A stretch of 64,000 nt of DNA from Primulina eburnea. Taxonomy: Eukaryota > Streptophyta > Magnoliopsida > Lamiales > Gesneriaceae. The position numbers were made by a program, and so were the translations under genes. How positions within the stretch are numbered: position 1 is the first letter of the stretch; each line of letters begins with the position of its first letter. The DNA lies in contig NW_027331299.1 of assembly GCF_022965805.1 (NCBI RefSeq), positions 1 through 64,000 on the forward strand, in the 5' to 3' direction. Shown piece after piece: positions 46,000 to 59,980 of this stretch. The notes under the pieces are model-generated. The model worked only from the letters and a program-made list of their open reading frames with translations. It searched no databases and had not been told where the DNA came from.

Positions 46000-48900
46000 T
46001 CCGAAAGTTCTATTTACAACTTCAAGTTGTCCATTCGTTTGAGGATGACAAGTAGTAGATTATAACTTTATTGTGCAAAGTTTAGCCCATAAAGTAATCC
46101 ATAAATAGAATCCCTCCCCTTCTTAGTCCTAGGCAACCCCAAAATAAAGTCCATAGAAATGTCAATTCAAGTTCTTTTAAGAATAGCACGCAAACGTGTT
46201 CTCAAAGTTCTATTTACAACTTCGGTTTGTCCATCCGTTTGAGGATGACAAGTAGTAGATTACAACTTTATTGTGCAAAGTTTAGCCCATAAAGTAATCC
46301 ATAAATAGAATCCCTCCCCTTCTTAGTCCTAGGCAACCCCAAAATAAATCCATAGAAATGTCAATCTAAGTTCTTTTAAGAATAGCACGCAAAAGTGTTC
46401 CCAAAGTTCTATTTACAACTTCAAGTTGTCCATTCGTTTGAGGATGACAAGTAGTAGATTATAACTTTATTGTGCAAAGTTTAGCCCATAAAGTAATCCA
46501 TAAATAGAATCCCTCCCCTTCTTAGTCCTAGGCAACCCCAAAATAAAGTCCATAGAAATGTCAATTCAAGTTCTTTTAAGAATAGCACGCAAACGTGTTC
46601 TCAAAGTTCTATTTACAACTTCGGTTTGTCCATCCGTTTGAGGATGACAAGTAGTAGATTACAACTTTATTGTGCAAAGTTTAGCCCATAAAGTAATCCA
46701 TAAATAGAATCCCTCCCCTTCTTAGTCCTAGGCAACGCCAAAATAAAGTCCATATAAATGTCAATCCAAGTTCTTTTAAGAATAGCACGCAAACGTGTTC
46801 TCAAAGTTCTATTTACAACTTCAGTTTGTCCATCCGTTTGAGGATGACAAGTAGTAGATTACAACTTTATTGTGCAAAGTTTAGCCCATAAAGTAATCCA
46901 TAAATAGAATCCCTCACCTTCTTAGTCTTAGGCAACCCCAAAATAAAGTCCATAGATATGTCAATCCAAGTTCTTTTAAGAATAGCACGCAAACGTGTTC
47001 TCAAAGTTCTATTTACAACTTCAGTTTGTCCATCCGTTTGAGGATGACAAGTAGTAGATTACAACTTTATTGTGCAAAGTTTAGCCCATAAAGTAATCCA
47101 TAAATAGAATCCCTCCCCTTCTTCGTCCTAGGCAACCCCAAAATAAAGTCCATAGAAATGTCAATACAAGTTCTTTTAAGAATAGCACGCAAAAGTGTTC
47201 CCAAAGTTCTATTTACAACTTCAGTTTGTCCATCCGTTTGAGGATGACAAGTAGTAGATTACAACTTTATTGTGCAAAGTTTAGCCCATAAAGTAATCCA
47301 TAAATAGAATCCCTCCCCTTCTTAGTCCTAGGCAACCCCAAAATAAAGTCCATAGAAATGTCAATCCAAGTTCTTTTAAGAATAGCACGCAAACGTGTTC
47401 CAAAGTTCTATTTACAACTTCAGTTTGTCCATCCGTTTGAGGATGACAAGTAGTAGATTACAACTTTATTGTGCAAAGTTTAGCCCATAAAAGTAATCCA
47501 TAAATAGAATCCCTCCCCTTCTTAGTCCTAGGCAACCCCAAAATAAAGTCCATAGAAATGTCAATCTAAGTTCTTTTAAGAATAGCACGCAAAAGTGTTC
47601 CCAAAGTTCTATTTACAACTTCAGTTTGTCCATCCGTTTGAGGATGACAAGTAGTAGATTACAACTTTATTGTGCAAAGTTTAGCCCATAAAGTAATCCA
47701 TAAATAGAATCCCTCCCCTTCTTCGTCCTAGGCAACCCCAAAATAAAGTCCATAGAAATGTCAATTCAAGTTCTTTTAAGAATAGCACGCAAAAGTGTTC
47801 CCAAAGTTCTATTTACAACTTCAGTTTGTCCATCCGTTTGAGGATGACAAGTAGTAGATTACAACTTTATTGTGCAAAGTTTAGCCCATAAAGTAATCCA
47901 TAAATAGAATCCCTCCCCTTCTTAGTCCTAGGCAACCCCAAAATAAAGTCCATAGATATGTCAATCCAAGTTCTTTTAAGAATAGCACGCAAACGTGTTC
48001 TCAAAGTTCTATTTACAACTTCAGTTTGTCCATCCGTTTGAGGATGACAAGTAGTAGATTACAACTTTATTGTGCAAAGTTTAGCCCATAAAGTAATCCA
48101 TAAATAGAATCCCTCCCCTTCTTAGTCCTAGGCAACCCCAAAATAAAGTCCATAGAAATGTCAATCCAAGTTCTTTTAAGAATAGCACGCAAAAGTGTTC
48201 CCAAAGTTCTATTTACAACTTCAGTTTGTCCATCCGTTTGAGGATGACAAGTAGTAGATTACAACTTTATTGTGCAAAGTTTAGCCCATAAAGTAATCCA
48301 TAAATAGAATCCCTCCCCTTCTTAGTCCTAGGCAACCCCAAAATAAAGTCCATAGAAATGTCAATCCAAGTTCTTTTAAGAATAGCACGCAAAAGTGTTC
48401 CCAAAGTTCTATTTACAACTTCAGTTTGTCCATCCGTTTGAGGATGACAAGTAGTAGATTACAACTTTATTGTGCAAAGTTTAGCCCATAAAGTAATCCA
48501 TAAATAGAATCCCTCCCCTTCTTAGTCCTAGGCAACCCCAAAATAAATCCATAGAAATGTCAATCCAAGTTCTTTTAAGAATAGCACGCAAAAGTGTTCC
48601 GAAAGTTCTATTTACAACTTCAAGTTGTCCATTCGTTTGAGGATGACAAGTAGTAGATTATAACTTTATTGTGCAAAGTTTAGCCCATAAAGTAATCCAT
48701 AAATAGAATCCCTCCCCTTCTTAGTCCTAGGCAACCCCAAAATAAAGTCCATAGAAATGTCAATTCAAGTTCTTTTAAGAATAGCACGCAAACGTGTTCT
48801 CAAAGTTCTATTTACAACTTCGGTTTGTCCATCCGTTTGAGGATGACAAGTAGTAGATTACAACTTTATTGTGCAAAGTTTAGCCCATAAAGTAATCCAT

Positions 48901-51900
48901 AAATAGAATCCCTCCCCTTCTTAGTCCTAGGCAACCCCAAAATAAATCCATAGAAATGTCAATCCAAGTTCTTTTAAGAATAGCACGCAAAAGTGTTCCG
49001 AAAGTTCTATTTACAACTTCAAGTTGTCCATTCGTTTGAGGATGACAAGTAGTAGATTATAACTTTATTGTGCAAAGTTTAGCCCATAAAGTAATCCATA
49101 AATAGAATCCCTCCCCTTCTTAGTCCTAGGCAACCCCAAAATAAAGTCCATAGAAATGTCAATTCAAGTTCTTTTAAGAATAGCACGCAAACGTGTTCTC
49201 AAAGTTCTATTTACAACTTCGGTTTGTCCATCCGTTTGAGGATGACAAGTAGTAGATTACAACTTTATTGTGCAAAGTTTAGCCCATAAAGTAATCCATA
49301 AATAGAATCCCTCCCCTTCTTAGTCCTAGGCAACGCCAAAATAAAGTCCATATAAATGTCAATCCAAGTTCTTTTAAGAATAGCACGCAAACGTGTTCTC
49401 AAAGTTCTATTTACAACTTCAGTTTGTCCATCCGTTTGAGGATGACAAGTAGTAGATTACAACTTTATTGTGCAAAGTTTAGCCCATAAAGTAATCCATA
49501 AATAGAATCCCTCACCTTCTTAGTCTTAGGCAACCCCAAAATAAAGTCCATAGATATGTCAATCCAAGTTCTTTTAAGAATAGCACGCAAACGTGTTCTC
49601 AAAGTTCTATTTACAACTTCAGTTTGTCCATCCGTTTGAGGATGACAAGTAGTAGATTACAACTTTATTGTGCAAAGTTTAGCCCATAAAGTAATCCATA
49701 AATAGAATCCCTCCCCTTCTTCGTCCTAGGCAACCCCAAAATAAAGTCCATAGAAATGTCAATTCAAGTTCTTTTAAGAATAGCACGCAAAAGTGTTCCC
49801 AAAGTTCTATTTACAACTTCAGTTTGTCCATCCGTTTGAGGATGACAAGTAGTAGATTACAACTTTATTGTGCAAAGTTTAGCCCATAAAGTAATCCATA
49901 AATAGAATCCCTCACCTTCTTCGTCCTAGGCAACCCCAAAATAAAGTCCATAGAAATGTCAATTCAAGTTCTTTTAAGAATAGCACGCAAAAGTGTTCCC
50001 AAAGTTCTATTTACAACTTCAGTTTGTCCATCCGTTTGAGGATGACAAGTTGTAGATTACAACTTTATTGTGCAAAGTTTAGCCCATAAAGTAATCCATA
50101 AATAGAATCCCTCACCTTCTTAGTCTTAGGCAACCCCAAAATAAAGTCCATAGATATGTCAATCCAAGTTCTTTTAAGAATAGCACGCAAACGTGTTCTC
50201 AAAGTTCTATTTACAACTTCAGTTTGTCCATCCGTTTGAGGATGACAAGTAGTAGATTACAAATTTATTGTGCAAAGTTTAGCCCATAAAGTAATCCATA
50301 AATAGAATCCCTCCCCTTCTTAGTCCTAGGCAACCCCAAAATAAATCCATAGAAATGTCAATCCAAGTTCTTTTAAGAATAGCACGCAAAAGTGTTCCGA
50401 AAGTTCTATTTACAACTTCAAGTTGTCCATTCGTTTGAGGATGACAAGTAGTAGATTATAACTTTATTGTGCAAAGTTTAGCCCATAAAGTAATCCATAA
50501 ATAGAATCCCTCCCCTTCTTAGTCCTAGGCAACCCCAAAATAAAGTCCATAGAAATGTCAATTCAAGTTCTTTTAAGAATAGCACGCAAACGTGTTCTCA
50601 AAGTTCTATTTACAACTTCGGTTTGTCCATCCGTTTGAGGATGACAAGTAGTAGATTACAACTTTATTGTGCAAAGTTTAGCCCATAAAGTAATCCATAA
50701 ATAGAATCCCTCCCCTTCTTAGTCCTAGGCAACCCCAAAATAAATCCATAGAAATGTCAATCCAAGTTCTTTTAAGAATAGCACGCAAAAGTGTTCCGAA
50801 AGTTCTATTTACAACTTCAAGTTGTCCATTCGTTTGAGGATGACAAGTAGTAGATTATAACTTTATTGTGCAAAGTTTAGCCCATAAAGTAATCCATAAA
50901 TAGAATCCCTCCCCTTCTTAGTCCTAGGCAACCCCAAAATAAAGTCCATAGAAATGTCAATTCAAGTTCTTTTAAGAATAGCACGCAAACGTGTTCTCAA
51001 AGTTCTATTTACAACTTCGGTTTGTCCATCCGTTTGAGGATGACAAGTAGTAGATTACAACTTTATTGTGCAAAGTTTAGCCCATAAAGTAATCCATAAA
51101 TAGAATCCCTCCCCTTCTTAGTCCTAGGCAACGCCAAAATAAAGTCCATATAAATGTCAATCCAAGTTCTTTTAAGAATAGCACGCAAACGTGTTCTCAA
51201 AGTTCTATTTACAACTTCAGTTTGTCCATCCGTTTGAGGATGACAAGTAGTAGATTACAACTTTATTGTGCAAAGTTTAGCCCATAAAGTAATCCATAAA
51301 TAGAATCCCTCACCTTCTTAGTCTTAGGCAACCCCAAAATAAAGTCCATAGATATGTCAATCCAAGTTCTTTTAAGAATAGCACGCAAACGTGTTCTCAA
51401 AGTTCTATTTACAACTTCAGTTTGTCCATCCGTTTGAGGATGACAAGTAGTAGATTACAACTTTATTGTGCAAAGTTTAGCCCATAAAGTAATCCATAAA
51501 TAGAATCCCTCCCCTTCTTCGTCCTAGGCAACCCCAAAATAAAGTCCATAGAAATGTCAATTCAAGTTCTTTTAAGAATAGCACGCAAAAGTGTTCCCAA
51601 AGTTCTATTTACAACTTCAGTTTGTCCATCCGTTTGAGGATGACAAGTTAGTAGATTACAACTTTATTGTGCAAAGTTTAGCCCATAAAGTAATCCATAA
51701 ATAGAATCCCTCACCTTCTTAGTCTTAGGCAACCCCAAAATAAAGTCCATAGATATGTCAATCCAAGTTCTTTTAAGAATAGCACGCAAACGTGTTCTCA
51801 AAGTTCTATTTACAACTTCAGTTTGTCCATCCGTTTGAGGATGACAAGTAGTAGATTACAAATTTATTGTGCAAAGTTTAGCCCATAAAGTAATCCATAA

Positions 51901-52600
51901 ATAGAATCCCTCCCCTTCTTAGTCCTAGGCAACCCCAAAATAAATCCATAGAAATGTCAATCCAAGTTCTTTTAAGAATAGCACGCAAAAGTGTTCCGAA
52001 AGTTCTATTTACAACTTCAAGTTGTCCATTCGTTTGAGGATGACAAGTAGTAGATTATAACTTTATTGTGCAAAGTTTAGCCCATAAAGTAATCCATAAA
52101 TAGAATCCCTCCCCTTCTTAGTCCTAGGCAACCCCAAAATAAAGTCCATAGAAATGTCAATTCAAGTTCTTTTAAGAATAGCACGCAAACGTGTTCTCAA
52201 AGTTCTATTTACAACTTCGGTTTGTCCATCCGTTTGAGGATGACAAGTAGTAGATTACAACTTTATTGTGCAAAGTTTAGCCCATAAAGTAATCCATAAA
52301 TAGAATCCCTCCCCTTCTTAGTCCTAGGCAACCCCAAAATAAAGTCCATAGAAATGTCAATCCAAGTTCTTTTAAGAATAGCACGCAAAAGTGTTCCGAA
52401 AGTTCTATTTACAACTTCAGTTGTCCATTCGTTTGAGGATGACAAGTAGTAGATTACAACTTTATTGTGCAAAGTTTAGCCCATAAAGTAATCCATAAAT
52501 AGAATCCCTCCCCTTCTTAGTCCTAGGCAACCCCAAAATAAAGTCCATAGAAATGTCAATTCAAGTTCTTTTAAGAATAGCACGCAAACGTGTTCTCAAA
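46000..52600 (-). repeat. Higher-order repeat region of the satellite
   Basis: A set of seven monomer variants appears in the same order three times, beginning about 46.0, 48.6 and 50.4 kb. They are CCGAAAG/CAAGTTG type, CTTCGGTTTG type, the same two again, GGCAACGCC/CATATAAATG type, CTCACC/GTCTTAGG type, then CTTCGTCC type. The distances between sets are 13 and 9 monomers, so filler monomers differ. A partial set starts near 52.0 kb. Confidence 0.75.
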
Positions 52601-55600
52601 GTTCTATTTACAACTTCAGTTTGTCCATCCGTTTGAGGATGACAAGTAGTAGATTACAACTTTATTGTGCAAAGTTTAGCCCATAAAGTAATCCATAAAT
52701 AGAATCCCTCCCCTTCTTAGTCCTAGGCAACCCCAAAATAAAGTCCATAGAAATGTCAATCCAAGTTCTTTTAAGAATAGCACGCAAACGTGTTCTCAAA
52801 GTTCTATTTACAACTTCAGTTTGTCCATCCGTTTGAGGATGACAAGTAGTAGATTACAACTTTATTGTGCAAAGTTTAGCCCATAAAGTAATCCATAAAT
52901 AGAATCCCTCCCCTTCTTAGTCCTAGGCAACCCCAAAATAAAGTCCATAGATATGTCAATCCAAGTTCTTTTAAGAATAGCACGCAAACGTGTTCTCAAA
53001 GTTCTATTTACAACTTCAGTTTGTCCATCCGTTTGAGGATGACAAGTAGTAGATTACAACTTTATTGTGCAAAGTTTAGCCCATAAAGTAATCCATAAAT
53101 AGAATCCCTCCCCTTCTTAGTCCTAGGCAACCCCAAAATAAAGTCCATAGAAATGTCAATTCAAGTTCTTTTAAGAATAGCACGCAAAAGTGTTCCCAAA
53201 GTTCTATTTACAACTTCAGTTTGTCCATCCGTTTGAGGATGACAAGTAGTAGATTACAACTTTATTGTGCAAAGTTTAGCCCATAAAGTAATCCATAAAT
53301 AGAATCCCTCCCCTTCTTAGTCCTAGGCAACCCCAAAATAAAGTCCATAGATATGTCAATCCAAGTTCTTTTAAGAATAGCACGCAAACGTGTTCTCAAA
53401 GTTCTATTTACAACTTCAGTTTGTCCATCCGTTTGAGGATGACAAGTAGTAGATTACAACTTTATTGTGCAAAGTTTAGCCCATAAAGTAATCCATAAAT
53501 AGAATCCCTCCCCTTCTTAGTCCTAGGCAACCCCAAAATAAAGTCCATAGAAATGTCAATCCAAGTTCTTTTAAGAATAGCACGCAAAAGTGTTCCGAAA
53601 GTTCTATTTACAACTTCAAGTTGTCCATTCGTTTGAGGATGACAAGTAGTAGATTATAACTTTATTGTGCAAAGTTTAGCCCATAAAGTAATCCATAAAT
53701 AGAATCCCTCCCCTTCTTAGTCCTAGGCAACCCCAAAATAAAGTCCATAGAAATGTCAATTCAAGTTCTTTTAAGAATAGCACGCAAACGTGTTCTCAAA
53801 GTTCTATTTACAACTTCGGTTTGTCCATCCGTTTGAGGATGACAAGTAGTAGATTACAACTTTATTGTGCAAAGTTTAGCCCATAAAGTAATCCATAAAT
53901 AGAATCCCTCCCCTTCTTAGTCCTAGGCAACCCCAAAATAAAGTCCATAGATATGTCAATCCAAGTTCTTTTAAGAATAGCACGCAAACGTGTTCTCAAA
54001 GTTCTATTTACAACTTCAGTTTGTCCATCCGTTTGAGGATGACAAGTAGTAGATTACAACTTTATTGTGCAAAGTTTAGCCCATAAAGTAATCCATAAAT
54101 AGAATCCCTCCCCTTCTTAGTCCTAGGCAACCCCAAAATAAAGTCCATAGAAATGTCAATCCAAGTTCTTTTAAGAATAGCACGCAAAAGTGTTCCAAAG
54201 TTCTATTTACAACTTCAGTTTGTCCATCCGTTTGAGGATGACAAGTAGTAGATTACAACTTTATTGTGCAAAGTTTAGCCCATAAAGTAATCCATAAATA
54301 GAATCCCTCCCCTTCTTAGTCCTAGGCAACCCCAAAATAAAGTCCATAGAAATGTCAATTCAAGTTCTTTTAAGAATAGCACGCAAAAGTGTTCCCAAAG
54401 TTCTATTTACAACTTCAGTTTGTCCATCCGTTTGAGGATGACAAGTAGTAGATTACAACTTTATTGTGCAAAGTTTAGCCCATAAAGTAATCCATAAATA
54501 GAATCCCTCCCCTTCTTAGTCCTAGGCAACCCCAAAATAAAGTCCATAGAAATGTCAATCCAAGTTCTTTTAAGAATAGCACGCAAAAGTGTTCCGAAAG
54601 TTCTATTTACAACTTCAGTTGTCCATTCGTTTGAGGATGACAAGTAGTAGATTACAACTTTATTGTGCAAAGTTTAGCCCATAAAGTAATCCATAAATAG
54701 AATCCCTCCCCTTCTTAGTCCTAGGCAACCCCAAAATAAAGTCCATAGAAATGTCAATTCAAGTTCTTTTAAGAATAGCACGCAAACGTGTTCTCAAAGT
54801 TCTATTTACAACTTCAGTTTGTCCATCCGTTTGAGGATGACAAGTAGTAGATTACAACTTTATTGTGCAAAGTTTAGCCCATAAAGTAATCCATAAATAG
54901 AATCCCTCCCCTTCTTAGTCCTAGGCAACCCCAAAATAAAGTCCATAGAAATGTCAATCCAAGTTCTTTTAAGAATAGCACGCAAAAGTGTTCTCAAAGT
55001 TCTATTTACAACTTCAGTTGTCCATCCGTTTGAGGATGACAAGTAGTAGATTACAACTTTATTGTGCAAAGTTTAGCCCATAAAGTAATCCATAAATAGA
55101 ATCCCTCCCCTTCTTAGTCCTAGGCAACCCCAAAATAAAGTCCATAGAAATGTCAATCCAAGTTCTTTTAAGAATAGCACGCAAACGTGTTCTCAAAGTT
55201 CTATTTACAACTTCAGTTTGTCCATCCGTTTGAGGATGACAAGTAGTAGATTACAACTTTATTGTGCAAAGTTTAGCCCATAAAGTAATCCATAAATAGA
55301 ATCCCTCCCCTTCTTAGTCCTAGGCAACCCCAAAATAAAGTCCATAGAAATGTCAATCCAAGTTCTTTTAAGAATAGCACGCAAACGTGTTCTCAAAGTT
55401 CTATTTACAACTTCAGTTTGTCCATCCGTTTGAGGATGACAAGTAGTAGATTACAACTTTATTGTGCAAAGTTTAGCCCATAAAGTAATCCATAAATAGA
55501 ATCCCTCCCCTTCTTAGTCCTAGGCAACCCCAAAATAAAGTCCATAGAAATGTCAATCCAAGTTCTTTTAAGAATAGCACGCAAACGTGTTCTCAAAGTT

Positions 55601-57199
55601 CTATTTACAACTTCAGTTTGTCCATCCGTTTGAGGATGACAAGTAGTAGATTACAACTTTATTGTGCAAAGTTTAGCCCATAAAGTAATCCATAAATAGA
55701 ATCCCTCCCCTTCTTAGTCCTAGGCAACCCCAAAATAAAGTCCATAGAAATGTCAATCCAAGTTCTTTTAAGAATAGCACGCAAACGTGTTCTCAAAGTT
55801 CTATTTACAACTTCAGTTTGTCCATCCGTTTGAGGATGACAAGTAGTAGATTACAACTTTATTGTGCAAAGTTTAGCCCATAAAGTAATCCATAAATAGA
55901 ATCCCTCCCCTTCTTAGTCCTAGGCAACCCCAAAATAAAGTCCATAGAAATGTCAATCCAAGTTCTTTTAAGAATAGCACGCAAAAGTGTTCTCAAAGTT
56001 CTATTTACAACTTCAGTTTGTCCATCCGTTTGAGGATGACAAGTAGTAGATTACAACTTTATTGTGCAAAGTTTAGCCCATAAAGTAATCCATAAATAGA
56101 ATCCCTCACCTTCTTAGTCCTAGGCAACCCCAAAATAAAGTCCATAGAAATGTCAATCCAAGTTCTTTTAAGAATAGCACGCAAACGTGTTCTCAAAGTT
56201 CTATTTACAACTTCAGTTTGTCCATCCGTTTGAGGATGACAAGTAGTAGATTACAACTTTATTGTGCAAAGTTTAGCCCATAAAGTAATCCATAAATAGA
56301 ATCCCTCCCCTTCTTAGTCCTAGGCAACCCCAAAATAAAGTCCATAGAAATGTCAATCCAAGTTCTTTTAAGAATAGCACGCAAAAGTGTTCCAAAGTTC
56401 TATTTACAACTTCAGTTTGTCCATCCGTTTGAGGATGACAAGTAGTAGATTACAACTTTATTGTGCAAAGTTTAGCCCATAAAGTAATCCATAAATAGAA
56501 TCCCTCCCCTTCTTAGTCCTAGGCAACCCCAAAATAAAGTCCATAGAAATGTCAATCCAAGTTCTTTTAAGAATAGCACGCAAACGTGTTCTCAAAGTTC
56601 TATTTACAACTTCAGTTTGTCCATCCGTTTGAGGATGACAAGTAGTAGATTACAACTTTATTGTGCAAAGTTTAGCCCATAAAGTAATCCATAAATAGAA
56701 TCCCTCCCCTTCTTAGTCCTAGGCAACCCCAAAATAAAGTCCATAGAAATGTCAATCCAAGTTCTTTTAAGAATAGCACGCAAAAGTGTTCCGAAAGTTC
56801 TATTTACAACTTCAGTTTGTCCATCCGTTTGAGGATGACAAGTAGTAGATTACAACTTTATTGTGCAAAGTTTAGCCCATAAAGTAATCCATAAATAGAA
56901 TCCCTCCCCTTCTTAGTCCTAGGCAACCCCAAAATAAAGTCCATAGAAATGTCAATCAAGTTCTTTTAAGAATAGCACGCAAACGTGTTCTCAAAGTTCT
57001 ATTTACAACTTCAGTTTGTCCATCCGTTTGAGGATGACAAGTAGTAGATTACAACTTTATTGTGCAAAGTTTAGCCCATAAAGTAATCCATAAATAGAAT
57101 CCCTCCCCTTCTTAGTCCTAGGCAACCCCAAAATAAAGTCCATAGAAATGTCAATCCAAGTTCTTTTAAGAATAGCACGCAAAAGTGTTCTCAAAGTTC

Positions 57200-59980
57200 T
57201 ATTTACAACTTCAGTTTGTCCATCCGTTTGAGGATGACAAGTAGTAGATTACAACTTTATTGTGCAAAGTTTAGCCCATAAAGTAATCCATAAATAGAAT
57301 CCCTCCCCTTCTTAGTCCTAGGCAACCCCAAAATAAAGTCCATAGAAATGTCAATCCAAGTTCTTTTAAGAATAGCACGCAAACGTGTTCTCAAAGTTCT
57401 ATTTACAACTTCAGTTTGTCCATCCGTTTGAGGATGACAAGTAGTAGATTACAACTTTATTGTGCAAAGTTTAGCCCATAAAGTAATCCATAAATAGAAT
57501 CCCTCCCCTTCTTAGTCCTAGGCAACCCCAAAATAAAGTCCATAGAAATGTCAATCCAAGTTCTTTTAAGAATAGCACGCAAAAGTGTTCCAAAGTTCTA
57601 TTTACAACTTCAGTTTGTCCATCCGTTTGAGGATGACAAGTAGTAGATTACAACTTTATTGTGCAAAGTTTAGCCCATAAAGTAATCCATAAATAGAATC
57701 CCTCCCCTTCTTAGTCCTAGGCAACCCCAAAATAAAGTCCATAGAAATGTCAATCCAAGTTCTTTTAAGAATAGCACGCAAACGTGTTCTCAAAGTTCTA
57801 TTTACAACTTCAGTTTGTCCATCCGTTTGAGGATGACAAGTAGTAGATTACAACTTTATTGTGCAAAGTTTAGCCCATAAAGTAATCCATAAATAGAATC
57901 CCTCCCCTTCTTAGTCCTAGGCAACCCCAAAATAAAGTCCATAGAAATGTCAATCCAAGTTCTTTTAAGAATAGCACGCAAAAGTGTTCCAAAGTTCTAT
58001 TTACAACTTCAGTTTGTCCATCCGTTTGAGGATGACAAGTAGTAGATTACAACTTTATTGTGCAAAGTTTAGCCCATAAAGTAATCCATAAATAGAATCC
58101 CTCCCCTTCTTAGTCCTAGGCAACCCCAAAATAAAGTCCATAGAAATGTCAATCCAAGTTCTTTTAAGAATAGCACGCAAACGTGTTCTCAAAGTTCTAT
58201 TTACAACTTCAGTTTGTCCATCCGTTTGAGGATGACAAGTAGTAGATTACAACTTTATTGTGCAAAGTTTAGCCCATAAAGTAATCCATAAATAGAATCC
58301 CTCCCCTTCTTAGTCCTAGGCAACCCCAAAATAAAGTCCATAGAAATGTCAATCCAAGTTCTTTTAAGAATAGCACGCAAAAGTGTTCCAAAGTTCTATT
58401 TACAACTTCAGTTTGTCCATCCGTTTGAGGATGACAAGTAGTAGATTACAACTTTATTGTGCAAAGTTTAGCCCATAAAGTAATCCATAAATAGAATCCC
58501 TCCCCTTCTTAGTCCTAGGCAACCCCAAAATAAAGTCCATAGAAATGTCAATCCAAGTTCTTTTAAGAATAGCACGCAAACGTGTTCTCAAAGTTCTATT
58601 TACAACTTCAGTTTGTCCATCCGTTTGAGGATGACAAGTAGTAGATTACAACTTTATTGTGCAAAGTTTAGCCCATAAAGTAATCCATAAATAGAATCCC
58701 TCCCCTTCTTAGTCCTAGGCAACCCCAAAATAAAGTCCATAGAAATGTCAATCCAAGTTCTTTTAAGAATAGCACGCAAAAGTGTTCCAAAGTTCTATTT
58801 ACAACTTCAGTTTGTCCATCCGTTTGAGGATGACAAGTAGTAGATTACAACTTTATTGTGCAAAGTTTAGCCCATAAAGTAATCCATAAATAGAATCCCT
58901 CCCCTTCTTAGTCCTAGGCAACCCCAAAATAAAGTCCATAGAAATGTCAATCAAGTTCTTTTAAGAATAGCACGCAAACGTGTTCTCAAAGTTCTATTTA
59001 CAACTTCAGTTTGTCCATCCGTTTGAGGATGACAAGTAGTAGATTACAACTTTATTGTGCAAAGTTTAGCCCATAAAGTAATCCATAAATAGAATCCCTC
59101 CCCTTCTTAGTCCTAGGCAACCCCAAAATAAAGTCCATAGAAATGTCAATCCAAGTTCTTTTAAGAATAGCACGCAAAAGTGTTCCAAAGTTCTATTTAC
59201 AACTTCAGTTTGTCCATCCGTTTGAGGATGACAAGTAGTAGATTACAACTTTATTGTGCAAAGTTTAGCCCATAAAGTAATCCATAAATAGAATCCCTCC
59301 CCTTCTTAGTCCTAGGCAACCCCAAAATAAAGTCCATAGAAATGTCAATCCAAGTTCTTTTAAGAATAGCACGCAAACGTGTTCTCAAAGTTCTATTTAC
59401 AACTTCAGTTTGTCCATCCGTTTGAGGATGACAAGTAGTAGATTACAACTTTATTGTGCAAAGTTTAGCCCATAAAGTAATCCATAAATAGAATCCCTCC
59501 CCTTCTTAGTCCTAGGCAACCCCAAAATAAAGTCCATAGAAATGTCAATCCAAGTTCTTTTAAGAATAGCACGCAAAAGTGTTCCAAAGTTCTATTTACA
59601 ACTTCAGTTTGTCCATCCGTTTGAGGATGACAAGTAGTAGATTACAACTTTATTGTGCAAAGTTTAGCCCATAAAGTAATCCATAAATAGAATCCCTCCC
59701 CTTCTTAGTCCTAGGCAACCCCAAAATAAAGTCCATAGAAATGTCAATCCAAGTTCTTTTAAGAATAGCACGCAAACGTGTTCTCAAAGTTCTATTTACA
59801 ACTTCAGTTTGTCCATCCGTTTGAGGATGACAAGTAGTAGATTACAACTTTATTGTGCAAAGTTTAGCCCATAAAGTAATCCATAAATAGAATCCCTCCC
59901 CTTCTTAGTCCTAGGCAACCCCAAAATAAAGTCCATAGAAATGTCAATCCAAGTTCTTTTAAGAATAGCACGCAAAAGTG
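57200..59980 (-). repeat. Dimeric higher-order repeat, 399-bp period
   Basis: A 199-bp type with GTGTTCCAAAG (one C fewer than the standard) alternates with a 200-bp type with CGTGTTCTCAAAG. The short type is at 57585, 57984, 58383, 58782, 59180 and 59579, intervals of 399, 399, 399, 398 and 399. A single-base loss near 58950 explains the 398. Confidence 0.85.

Noticed and set aside
17148..55069. Minus-strand open frames of 60-102 codons in the minus-sense satellite
   Set aside because: Same reason: satellite by-products without conserved frame from monomer to monomer.
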